The position numbers were made by a program, and so were the translations under genes. 64,000 nt of DNA from G963674665 sp963674665 (GTDB taxonomy: Bacteria; Desulfobacterota; Desulfovibrionia; Desulfovibrionales; Desulfovibrionaceae). Location: NCBI GenBank assembly GCA_963674665.2, contig CAXXPL010000009.1, positions 682,001 to 746,000 of the forward strand, in the 5' to 3' direction. Shown here piece by piece: positions 8,705 through 15,957 of the stretch; the stretch's first letter is position 1; each line of letters begins with the position of its first letter. The notes under the pieces were generated by a model. The model saw only the letters and a program-made list of their open reading frames with translations. It ran no database searches and was not told the DNA's origin.

Positions 8705-9628
8705 GTGAAGTTTTATTTGAGCGAGAACATAGACTTCAGAGCTCTTGAGAAGATGCGGGAGCATGCTGATATCGTCTCCGACTTTTCCAATGTGGAGGAA
8801 ATCGACGCAATGGTTGTCAGAAGCGTCAGAGTCACACGGGAAGTGATCGAGAAGGCAAAGAATCTCAAAGTGATTGGCAAGCATGGAGTGGGGTACGATA
8901 CCATCGACATCCAGGCGGCAGAGGAGCATGGGGTGCGCGTGGTCTACACGCCCACTGCCAATGTCCGCTCCGTGGCCGAACTCATTGTGGCCTTCATGAC
9001 GAATCTCTCCAGGAACATCTCCCAGGCCGATCACGAGGTGCGAAGAAGCAGCATCGACAAGATCGCTCCCAAGGAACTCACCGGCCTGGAGCTTGAGGGA
9101 AAGACCCTGGGCCTCGTGGGGGTGGGAAACATCGCCAGGCAGGCGGCAGGCATCCTGCAAAGGGGCTTTGACATGAAGGTGGCGGGGTATGACCGCTACC
9201 TGGATGCGGCGCGGTTCGCGGATTACGGTTTCGAGAAGTACGACGACCTCTGCGAAATGATCGGCGCTTCGGACTATGTGAGCGTCAGCCTGCCCCTCAC
9301 CGATGAGACGCGGGGCATGATCGGCGAAAAGGAGCTCCAGGCGTTCAAGCCTTCTGGAATCCTCGTGAATACCGCCCGTGGGGGCATTGTTGACGAGAGG
9401 GCCCTGTACAAAGCTCTGAAAGAGGGGTGGTTGCGCTCCGCCGCCAGCGATGTGTTCATGGAGGAACCCCCCAATGGGGAAAACCCGCTGGTGGGCCTGG
9501 CCAATTTCATCGCCACGCCGCATATCGGCGCCTGCACCGAGGAGGCGCTGTATCGAATGGGAATGACAGTAGTGGAAGGGGTGCTTGACGTGTTGGGAGG
9601 GAACACCCCGAAGTATCCTGTTGTTTGA
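8705..9628 (+). CDS. D-2-hydroxyacid dehydrogenase (NAD-dependent)
   Basis: This 307-residue cytoplasmic oxidoreductase of the phosphoglycerate dehydrogenase family should interconvert a D-2-hydroxy acid and a 2-oxo acid. The N-terminal substrate domain contains KVIGKHGVGYDTID. The Rossmann fold has the nucleotide motif GLVGVGNIARQAAG at about 137-150. The catalytic Arg is in NTARGGIVDE and the catalytic His in TPHIGACTEEA. Translation starts at a GTG at 8705 with AGGTG upstream. It is first in the sigma-54 operon with a tripartite transporter and an aldolase, so it probably oxidises the imported hydroxy acid. The exact substrate is unknown. Confidence 0.87.
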   Translation: MKFYLSENIDFRALEKMREHADIVSDFSNVEEIDAMVVRSVRVTREVIEKAKNLKVIGKHGVGYDTIDIQAAEEHGVRVVYTPTANVRSVAELIVAFMTNLSRNISQADHEVRRSSIDKIAPKELTGLELEGKTLGLVGVGNIARQAAGILQRGFDMKVAGYDRYLDAARFADYGFEKYDDLCEMIGASDYVSVSLPLTDETRGMIGEKELQAFKPSGILVNTARGGIVDERALYKALKEGWLRSAASDVFMEEPPNGENPLVGLANFIATPHIGACTEEALYRMGMTVVEGVLDVLGGNTPKYPVV

Positions 9629-9678
9629 TGCGTAGTTATGTCGAGCAAGGTAATCGGAATAATTCAATGGAGGTTAGG

Positions 9679-10656
9679 ATGAAACGGTTTTGTGCGCGTA
9701 TGGTTGTTTGTCTTCTGCTGACGGTGCTGACTCTGGGTGGAACCTTTCAGGCGGTACAGGCGCAGGATGATTACCCCTCTCAACCGGTCACACTGCTGGT
9801 GGGCTTCTCCGCTGGCGGCAGTTCCGACATGTTGTGCCGCCTGGTGGCCCAGCCCCTGAGCAAGATCCTGGGGCAGCCGGTGACCGTCATCAACAAGCCC
9901 GGCGGCAGCGGCTGGGTCATGTGGAGCGAGCTCATCCGCACCAAACCGGACGGCTACACGTTCGGGCTGGTGAACGCCCCTACAATCAACATGGGCAAGT
10001 ATGACAAGGCCAACCCCCGCGAGCAGGGTGTCGAGGACCTGGACCTGCTGATCAACCACGTCATGGACTATAACGTCCTCGCCATCCAGAAGGACGAGAC
10101 CAGGTTCACGGACCTCAAGTCCTTTATCGAATACGCCAAGAACAACCCTGTTCTCACCTCCACCTCCGCCGTGGGCATCCTGAGCGACGATGCCTCCCTG
10201 GTGCAGAAGATGAACCACAGCTACGGCTGCAAGATCGACATCGTGCAGACCAACGGCGCCAAGGATGCCGAGACCATGTTCATCAGCAAGAACGTGGATG
10301 TGCTGTTCACCAACATCAGCGACGCGTTCAACGCCTACAAGCACGGCAACTATAAGATTATCGCCGTGTTCGCGCCCAAACGCATCGAGATCGCCTCGGA
10401 CATCCCCACCGCCAAGGAGCAGGGCGTGGACATCATCAACTACTCCGCCCGTGGCTATGCCCTGCCCAAGGGTGTCGATCCCGCCATTGGCGCGAAGTTG
10501 ATGAACGCCCTGGAGCAGGCCATCCAGTCCCCCGAGTGCAAGGACAAGCTGTCCGCCATGGGCATGGAGACCGTCATTCTCAAGGACGCCGAGTACAGCG
10601 CCTTTTTCGAGGATTCTGTCAAAGTCAATCTGGAAGCCTTTGACATCAAGCCGTAG
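9679..10656 (+). CDS. tctC: TctC-type periplasmic substrate-binding protein
   Basis: This 325-residue periplasmic receptor of the tripartite tricarboxylate transporter (Bug) family has a cleavable signal peptide (residues 1-28, ending FQAVQA). The mature start YPSQPVTLLVGFSAGGSSD and the NKPGGSGW loop are typical of carboxylate-binding Bug proteins. The ATG at 9679 was preferred to upstream ATGs at 9625 and 9667 because GGAGG sits 5 bases before it and the signal peptide begins there. It would deliver an organic acid to the TctB/TctA membrane unit encoded just downstream. The ligand is not deducible; dicarboxylates and aromatic acids are both common in this family. Confidence 0.88.
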   Translation: MKRFCARMVVCLLLTVLTLGGTFQAVQAQDDYPSQPVTLLVGFSAGGSSDMLCRLVAQPLSKILGQPVTVINKPGGSGWVMWSELIRTKPDGYTFGLVNAPTINMGKYDKANPREQGVEDLDLLINHVMDYNVLAIQKDETRFTDLKSFIEYAKNNPVLTSTSAVGILSDDASLVQKMNHSYGCKIDIVQTNGAKDAETMFISKNVDVLFTNISDAFNAYKHGNYKIIAVFAPKRIEIASDIPTAKEQGVDIINYSARGYALPKGVDPAIGAKLMNALEQAIQSPECKDKLSAMGMETVILKDAEYSAFFEDSVKVNLEAFDIKP

Positions 10657-10776
10657 CATTACGATAAACTCCGTCCGGTCCTCCACACGCGGGGGCCGGG
10701 CGGGGGTAGGCCGGTTCGGTGGGACGGGGGCGGACACACGGGCAAACTCGGAGAACAACAGCAAGGGAGCGGTTTC

Positions 10777-11223
10777 GTGAAGCTCAAACTGCATCAAGAC
10801 ATCTACATCAGCGGGGTCATCCTTCTCCTGATCGCGGGAGTGTTCTACCTCTCCCTGGGATTCAGCGGCGACTCCGCGGTCTTCCCCCGCATGCTGGCCG
10901 GGGGCATGACAGTGCTCAACCTGTTCATCCTGGCGGGCGGAATCAAGAAGACACGGGAAATGAACCCGGAACTGGACAAGGAAGCCATGGTCCGCTTCGC
11001 GGACGTGAAAATGCCCCTGGTGGTGTTCGGCTTCATCGTGATCTATGCCGTACTCTTCAATTACCTTGGCTACTTCATCGCCACGCCGCTGTTCATGCTG
11101 GGCCTGATGTGCTTCTACAGGTTCAGAAAGTGGAAGGCCATCATCCTGCTGATCTGTTTTTTTCACCTGTTCATATGGGTTCTCTTCGTCTGGCAGCTCA
11201 AAGTGCAGTTGCTGCACTGGTAG
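10777..11223 (+). CDS. tctB: TctB-type small membrane subunit of tripartite tricarboxylate transporter
   Basis: This 148-residue protein has four predicted membrane segments (about residues 8-28, 40-58, 82-104 and 118-140), the usual form of TctB. It starts at GTG with AAGGGAGC upstream. It lies between TctC and TctA in the standard gene order. A 120-base GC-rich spacer with hairpin potential separates it from TctC, which could let TctC be made in excess. The small subunit is poorly conserved, so identification rests on size, topology and position. Confidence 0.82.
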   Translation: MKLKLHQDIYISGVILLLIAGVFYLSLGFSGDSAVFPRMLAGGMTVLNLFILAGGIKKTREMNPELDKEAMVRFADVKMPLVVFGFIVIYAVLFNYLGYFIATPLFMLGLMCFYRFRKWKAIILLICFFHLFIWVLFVWQLKVQLLHW

Positions 11224-11339
11224 GCCAACGAGGCGGAATTGTCGCCCGGGACGTTTACAAACGCTCAGGGGCGTAGGGTACAGGAAGAATTTCGAGAGCG
11301 GTTGCACCACAGCATACAAGATCCCGAAGGGAGCCGGAA

Positions 11340-12866
11340 ATGGATTTTCAACTCATTCTGCAAAACACTTTCAACCTTGAAGTCTTGACCTACCTGATGG
11401 TGGGCACGGTGGGGGGCATTCTCATAGGCGCGCTGCCAGGCCTGAGCGCCACCATGGGCGTGGCCCTGCTCATCCCCATCACCTTCGGCATCAACCCCAT
11501 CGCCGGGCTGGTCATGCTCACCGCGGTCTACACCTCGGCAATCTACGGCGGCTCCATCACCGCGGTGCTCATCCATACCCCAGGCACGCCCGCTTCCGCG
11601 GCCACGGCCATGGACGGTTATGAAATGACCAAGCAGGGCAAGGGACTCAAGGCCATCGGCGTGGTAACCATCTCCTCCATGATCGGCGGCACCATCAGCG
11701 GCTTTGCCCTGATGTTCATCGCTCCTCCTCTGGCAAAGCTGTCCCTGCAGTTCAGCGCGCCGGAATATTTCCTCATGGCCCTGTTCGGCCTGACCATCAT
11801 CGGCAGCCTTGCAGGCGATTCCATGGCCAAAGGGCTGATCTCGGGATTTTTCGGTCTTCTCGTGGGCATCGTGGGGCTGGACCCCATGATGGGCATCCCC
11901 AGGTTCACATTCGGCGTCATGAACCTCGAGAGCGGCGTGTCGCTGATCCCGGCCATGATAGGCATGTTCTCCATCTCCCAGGTGCTCATCGGCACCGAGA
12001 ACATCTTCGCGGGCAAGACCAACATCGTGGAAAACCCGGCGGCCCTGCTTACCGGTAAGATTCTCCCCACCTGGAAGGAGTTCAGGTCCATCCTGCCCAC
12101 CATCCTCAAGTCCTCGATAATCGGTGTGCTGGTGGGGATCCTGCCCGGAGCGGGGGGCGATATCGGCTCCTGGGTGGGGTACAACGAGGCCAAACGCGCC
12201 TCCAAGGACAAGGACAAGTTCGGCAAGGGCTCCATCGAGGGGATAGCCGCGGCCGAGGCCGCCAACAACGCGGTCACCGGCGGCGCGCTCATCCCGCTGC
12301 TGACTCTGGGCATTCCCGGCAGCGCGGTTGCCGCTCTGTTGCTCGGAGGTCTGATGATCCACGGCATGCAGCCGGGGCATGAGTTGTTTACCGAGTACGC
12401 GGCCACAACCTACCCCATCATGCTCGGGTTTCTGATGGCAAACATCCTCATGGGCATCGTGGGCCTGCTCATCGCCCGGCAGATCGTCAAGGTGTCCACC
12501 ATACCCATGACCGTGCTCTGTCCCCTCATTGTGGCCCTTTCCGCGGTTGGTGCCTACGCCATCAACAACAGCATCTTCGACGTGGGGATCATGATCGGCT
12601 TCGGCCTGCTCGGCTACTTCATGCGCAAGACCGGTTTCGGCGCCGCACCGCTGGTCCTGGGCATCATCCTGGGCAACATGGTGGAGGCCAACTTCCGGCG
12701 CTCCATCGTGCTCTCGCGCGGCGACATGCTGAGCTACTACTTCTCACGCCCCTTCAGCGTGGGGTTGATGATTCTCATCGCCCTGGCCATCATCGCCCCC
12801 TTCCTCATGCGCCGCAAAAAGGCCAGACAGCAACGCCGGCAGCAGCAAGAGGCCGTCGAGGTTTGA
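11340..12866 (+). CDS. tctA: TctA-type large permease subunit of tripartite tricarboxylate transporter
   Basis: This 508-residue, highly hydrophobic inner-membrane permease has roughly 11-12 membrane segments. Family landmarks include GALPGLSATMGVALLIPIT near the N-terminus, the IYGGSITAVLIHTPGTPASAAT stretch, and a second GILPGAGGDIGSW / GIPGSAVAALLLGG region in the middle, reflecting the internal repeat of TctA. The start ATG is preceded by AGGGAGCCGG. It works with TctB and TctC to import an organic acid using an ion gradient. The C-terminus ends in a basic cytoplasmic tail (RRKKARQQRR). Confidence 0.92.
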   Translation: MDFQLILQNTFNLEVLTYLMVGTVGGILIGALPGLSATMGVALLIPITFGINPIAGLVMLTAVYTSAIYGGSITAVLIHTPGTPASAATAMDGYEMTKQGKGLKAIGVVTISSMIGGTISGFALMFIAPPLAKLSLQFSAPEYFLMALFGLTIIGSLAGDSMAKGLISGFFGLLVGIVGLDPMMGIPRFTFGVMNLESGVSLIPAMIGMFSISQVLIGTENIFAGKTNIVENPAALLTGKILPTWKEFRSILPTILKSSIIGVLVGILPGAGGDIGSWVGYNEAKRASKDKDKFGKGSIEGIAAAEAANNAVTGGALIPLLTLGIPGSAVAALLLGGLMIHGMQPGHELFTEYAATTYPIMLGFLMANILMGIVGLLIARQIVKVSTIPMTVLCPLIVALSAVGAYAINNSIFDVGIMIGFGLLGYFMRKTGFGAAPLVLGIILGNMVEANFRRSIVLSRGDMLSYYFSRPFSVGLMILIALAIIAPFLMRRKKARQQRRQQQEAVEV

Positions 12867-12931
12867 TTTTTTCGATCATTGGACCTTTCAGCAACGCACA
12901 ACGATGCATCAGAATAACGGAGAAAAACGAA

Positions 12932-13921
12932 ATGCGCTTATTGGACTGCACCTTGCGCGACGGTGCCAACGTCGTTGGCAAGGGTTTTTCCGCGGAACTC
13001 ACGGAAATTATGCTGCGCGGCCTCACCGCCAACGGCGTCAAGGTTATAGAATACGGAAACTGTCTGGGGCTGGGGGCCTATGACCTGGCCAACTCCGTGG
13101 CGCCCCTCACGGATGAGCAGTACCTGGACCTGGTCGCTCCCTTTGTGGACAAGGGCGAGATAGGCATGTTCCTTGGCGCGGCCAACGCGCGCAAGGATAA
13201 GATCGCCCAGGCCGCCTCCAAGGGATTGAGGTTCCTCAGGGTGGGCGCCAATGCCGGAGACGGCGAGGCGGGCGCCAAGGCCGTGGATCTGGTCAAGGAG
13301 GCAGGGCTGGACTGTCACTACTCCCTGATGAAGGCCTATGTCCTGTCAGCCGATGAACTGGCCGCAGAATCCGCCATGCTGGCGGGGCACGGCCTGGATG
13401 AGATCACCATCATGGACTCCTCCGGTACCATGGCTCCGGACCAGGTGTCGGAATATGTGGCCGCCCTGGTCAAGGCCGTGGACATTCCCGTGGGCTTCCA
13501 TGGTCACAACAACCTCGGGCTCTCCGCGGCAAACGCCCTGGCGGCAATGGACGCCGGAGCCCAGGTGCTGGATTGCGGTCTGCTGGGCATGGCCCGCAGC
13601 GCCGGCAACCTGGCCACCGAGATCATCGTGGGCGTGATGCAGCGAAAAGGGCTGCTGCCGGAAATCGACTTGCTGGGTTTGCTCGAGTTCCTGGACAAGG
13701 AGCTCGTCCCGGCCATGGCCAAGTATGATTTCCACGCCCCTGTCTCGCCCCTGGATCTGGTGCTGGGCTACGCCGGGTGCCACTCCGCCTTTGTGCCCAC
13801 CTTTGCCGAGGTGGCGGAAAAGAACGGCGTCAACCTGTTCCAGCTGATCATGACCGTGTCGGAAAAAGACCGGAAGGCTCCTTCCAGGGAGCTCATGGAA
13901 TCCGTGGCCGCCAGCCTGTAG
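12932..13921 (+). CDS. HMGL/DRE-TIM family aldolase, 4-hydroxy-2-oxovalerate aldolase-like
   Basis: This 329-residue TIM-barrel metal-dependent lyase begins LLDCTLRDGANVVG, the DRE-type active-site strand with Arg8 and metal ligand Asp9. The metal-binding histidines are in FHGHNNLGLS. Members cleave or form carbon-carbon bonds next to a 2-oxo acid, commonly splitting 4-hydroxy-2-oxo acids to pyruvate plus an aldehyde. The ATG at 12932 with CGGAG upstream was chosen; a TTG at 12863 would add 23 residues unlike the family and overlap TctA. It is last in the sigma-54 operon and fits as the step after the dehydrogenase. No aldehyde dehydrogenase partner is encoded next to it. Confidence 0.82.
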   Translation: MRLLDCTLRDGANVVGKGFSAELTEIMLRGLTANGVKVIEYGNCLGLGAYDLANSVAPLTDEQYLDLVAPFVDKGEIGMFLGAANARKDKIAQAASKGLRFLRVGANAGDGEAGAKAVDLVKEAGLDCHYSLMKAYVLSADELAAESAMLAGHGLDEITIMDSSGTMAPDQVSEYVAALVKAVDIPVGFHGHNNLGLSAANALAAMDAGAQVLDCGLLGMARSAGNLATEIIVGVMQRKGLLPEIDLLGLLEFLDKELVPAMAKYDFHAPVSPLDLVLGYAGCHSAFVPTFAEVAEKNGVNLFQLIMTVSEKDRKAPSRELMESVAASL

Positions 13922-14006
13922 CAGGAGTATGGGGGGAATTGAAAAGAAATCCTCCCGGATACTCTTTCCAAATACTTACACTCGAACATCCCTCCTCTTG
14001 TCTTGT

Positions 14007-14034
14007 GCCGGCCGGGTCGCCTTTCCCGGCCGGC
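14007..14034 (+). terminator. Terminator hairpin at end of organic-acid operon
   Basis: GCCGGCCGGG and CCCGGCCGGC form a perfect 10-bp stem with an 8-base loop, followed by GCATCCTTTTCCC. It lies 85 bases after the aldolase stop codon. Confidence 0.65.
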
Positions 14035-14172
14035 GCATCCTTTTCCCATGGTGTTGACGCTTTCCCCATGCCCGGCCATGGGTGAAAAAAACGTGTCATT
14101 ATCTGGGGGCATTTGCTATCATATCCTCGTTCCGGACGTATTGTTCCTTCGCCCGTCAACATGGAGATAGCT

Positions 14173-14637
14173 ATGCATTTATCCTCGTTCCTGTCCCCGT
14201 CGCTCATCTGGTTCCTGGTGGGCGTGGGCTTCATCCTCGCGGAGCTGGCCGCGCCCGGATTCATCATCATCTTTTTCTGCCTCGGGGCGTGGATGGCCTC
14301 CATCGCCGCACTGGTGTCGGATTCCCTGCAGACGCAGCTTCTGGTGTTCATCATCGGCTCGCTGGTGTCGCTCTTCGCCCTGCGCAAATACGCCATGCGC
14401 ACCTTCAAGGGGGCGGCCACGGACGTCGCCGCGGAACATACCATCGTGGAGGAGCGCGGCAACCTGGCCCAGGTCACCAAGGACATCCTTCCCCCGGCGG
14501 TGGGGGAGATAAAGTACAAGGGCAGCTTCTGGCGCGCCACGGCCGACGTGAAAATCAAGGTCGGAGAGAGCGTTCGGATAGTGGACTACGCCACCGAGGA
14601 CCGTCTAACCTACAAGGTCGCACAAACAGGAGAGTAA
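14173..14637 (+). CDS. NfeD-family membrane protein
   Basis: This 154-residue protein has three or four hydrophobic helices in the first 85 residues (LIWFLVGVGFILAELAAPGF, FIIIFFCLGAWMASIAAL, LLVFIIGSLVSLFAL) followed by a small beta-rich OB-fold domain (GEIKYKGSFWRATAD), the short NfeD layout. The ATG at 14173 is chosen because GGAG lies 7 bases upstream. The stop codon is one base before the band-7 gene start, so the two are translationally coupled. NfeD/stomatin pairs form membrane complexes linked to membrane quality control or microdomain organisation; the precise role here is unknown. Confidence 0.85.
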   Translation: MHLSSFLSPSLIWFLVGVGFILAELAAPGFIIIFFCLGAWMASIAALVSDSLQTQLLVFIIGSLVSLFALRKYAMRTFKGAATDVAAEHTIVEERGNLAQVTKDILPPAVGEIKYKGSFWRATADVKIKVGESVRIVDYATEDRLTYKVAQTGE

Positions 14638-14638
14638 T

Positions 14639-15592
14639 ATGGATGGTTCGCTCATCACATTGATTGTTCTTGCAGTTGTCATTCTGATCCTTTTTCTCAA
14701 GACCGCGGTGGTGGTGCCCCAGCGCACCGAATACATCGTGGAGCGCCTTGGCAAGTACCACGCCACCCTCAGCGCCGGTTTCCACATCCTCATTCCCTTT
14801 TTGGACCGTGTGGCCTACCGTCGCTCCCTGAAGGAGGAGGTCATGGACATCCCGGCCCAGGCGTGTATCACCAGGGACAACGTGGCAGTGGAGATGGACG
14901 GCGTGATCTACATGGTGGTCATCGACTCCAAGCTTTCGGCCTACGGCATCGACAACTACAAGCTCGCGGCCATGCAACTGGCCCAGACCTCGTTGCGCTC
15001 CGCCATCGGCAAGATCGACCTGGACAAGACCTTTGAGGAGCGTGAAAACATCAACCAACAGGTCATCGAAGCCATTGACGAGGCCGCGCAGAATTGGGGC
15101 ATCAAGGTGTTGCGCTACGAGATCAAGGACATCACCCCCCCCACCAGCGTCATGGAAGCCATGGAGCGCCAAATGAAGGCGGAGCGGGAAAAGCGCGCCG
15201 AGATCGCCACCTCGGAAGGCGACCGCCAGGCCCGCATCAACCGCGCGGAGGGGCAGAAGCAGGAGTTCATCTCTTATTCCGAGGGCGAGAAGCAGAAGCG
15301 CATCAACGAGGCCGAAGGCCGGGCCAAGGAGATCGAGATGGTTGCCACGGCCACGGCCGAGGGCATCCGCAAGGTGGCCGAGGCTCTGTCAGGAGAAGGG
15401 GGCGTCACCGCCGCCAACCTGCGCGTGGCCGAGCAGTACGTCACCGAGTTCGGCAAGCTGGCCAAGACCAACAACACCATCATCCTGCCTGGGAACCTCG
15501 CCGATGTCGCCGGCCTTGTCACCACCGCCATGTCCGTGATCAATGGTAAAAAGGCCGATGAATCAGAGAACTTCCAATTTCCCAAGGCGTAA
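14639..15592 (+). CDS. SPFH/band-7 domain protein (stomatin/QmcA-like)
   Basis: This 317-residue protein has an N-terminal membrane anchor (residues 5-24, LITLIVLAVVILILFLKTAV), a prohibitin-homology domain at about 25-180 (VPQRTEYIVERLGKY, then LRSAIGKIDLDKTFEERE), a charged coiled-coil region at about 180-245 (MKAEREKRAEIATSEGDR), and a conserved tail (VAEALSGEGG). It assembles into large membrane-bound rings in relatives. It overlaps the NfeD ribosome-binding context (AGGAG seven bases before ATG). Partner and location agree with a stomatin/NfeD complex at the inner membrane. Confidence 0.9.
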   Translation: MDGSLITLIVLAVVILILFLKTAVVVPQRTEYIVERLGKYHATLSAGFHILIPFLDRVAYRRSLKEEVMDIPAQACITRDNVAVEMDGVIYMVVIDSKLSAYGIDNYKLAAMQLAQTSLRSAIGKIDLDKTFEERENINQQVIEAIDEAAQNWGIKVLRYEIKDITPPTSVMEAMERQMKAEREKRAEIATSEGDRQARINRAEGQKQEFISYSEGEKQKRINEAEGRAKEIEMVATATAEGIRKVAEALSGEGGVTAANLRVAEQYVTEFGKLAKTNNTIILPGNLADVAGLVTTAMSVINGKKADESENFQFPKA

Positions 15593-15653
15593 GGGGAGCT
15601 GTTGGAAGTTTGAGGAAAATAGTTGTGCGAGGGGGAGACCTTATTCCAATTTT

Positions 15654-15810
15654 CAATCAAACCGCTTCCATGCTGTTTTGATTGACCGAAAAAGACGATG
15701 GCGTGGGTTCGTCTTTTCCGGCGAAATACTACGTATTTCGAGCGCGCCGTCCTAGCGCGCATTCCAATCCCATATCAAACATAACAATCTGTTTGATATG
15801 GGATTGGAAT
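15654..15810. repeat. Cluster of five inverted repeats
   Basis: In order: CAATCAAA/TTTGATTG (15654-15661, 15677-15684); AAAAGACGA/TCGTCTTTT (15690-15698, 15709-15717); CGAAATAC/GTATTTCG (15722-15729, 15733-15740); GCGCGC/GCGCGC (15742-15747, 15755-15760); and a perfect 21-bp pair at 15761-15781 and 15790-15810 around an 8-base loop. All arms are exact. The last could act as a terminator in either direction; the cluster may also be a degenerate mobile or intergenic repeat element. Confidence 0.75.
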
Positions 15811-15883
15811 TACACAAGGTTTTCTCCCTCGCACTCTCTTTTGCAAGTCTCTCTCATATTGAAAGTTTTTGGAGGGGGGTCCA

Positions 15884-15916
15884 GGGGGAACCCTTTTTGA
15901 ACAAAAAGGTTCTCCC
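15884..15916 (-). terminator. GC-rich hairpin downstream of the HD-GYP gene
   Basis: On the minus strand, about 40 bases past the stop at 15958, a stem with one bulge brings GGGGAGAACC-TTTTT against AAAAA-GGGTTCCCC around a 4-base loop. No U-tract follows. Similar GGGTTCCCCCTGGACC elements are, from memory, common in Desulfovibrio genomes. Confidence 0.4.
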
Positions 15917-15957
15917 CGGAAAAACTCATTTTCTCCTCGCCTCTTTTCCGCATATCC

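Larger units (their letters stand above)
15593..15957. other. 365-bp gap between convergent genes, hairpin-rich
   Basis: No gene is seen. Five successive inverted repeats (15654-15810) and a sixth GC-rich hairpin (15884-15916) fill most of the gap. Confidence 0.6.

Noticed and set aside
12863..12931. Longer aldolase start (TTG) overlapping TctA
   Set aside because: The family's active-site strand begins right after the ATG at 12932, which has its own ribosome site.
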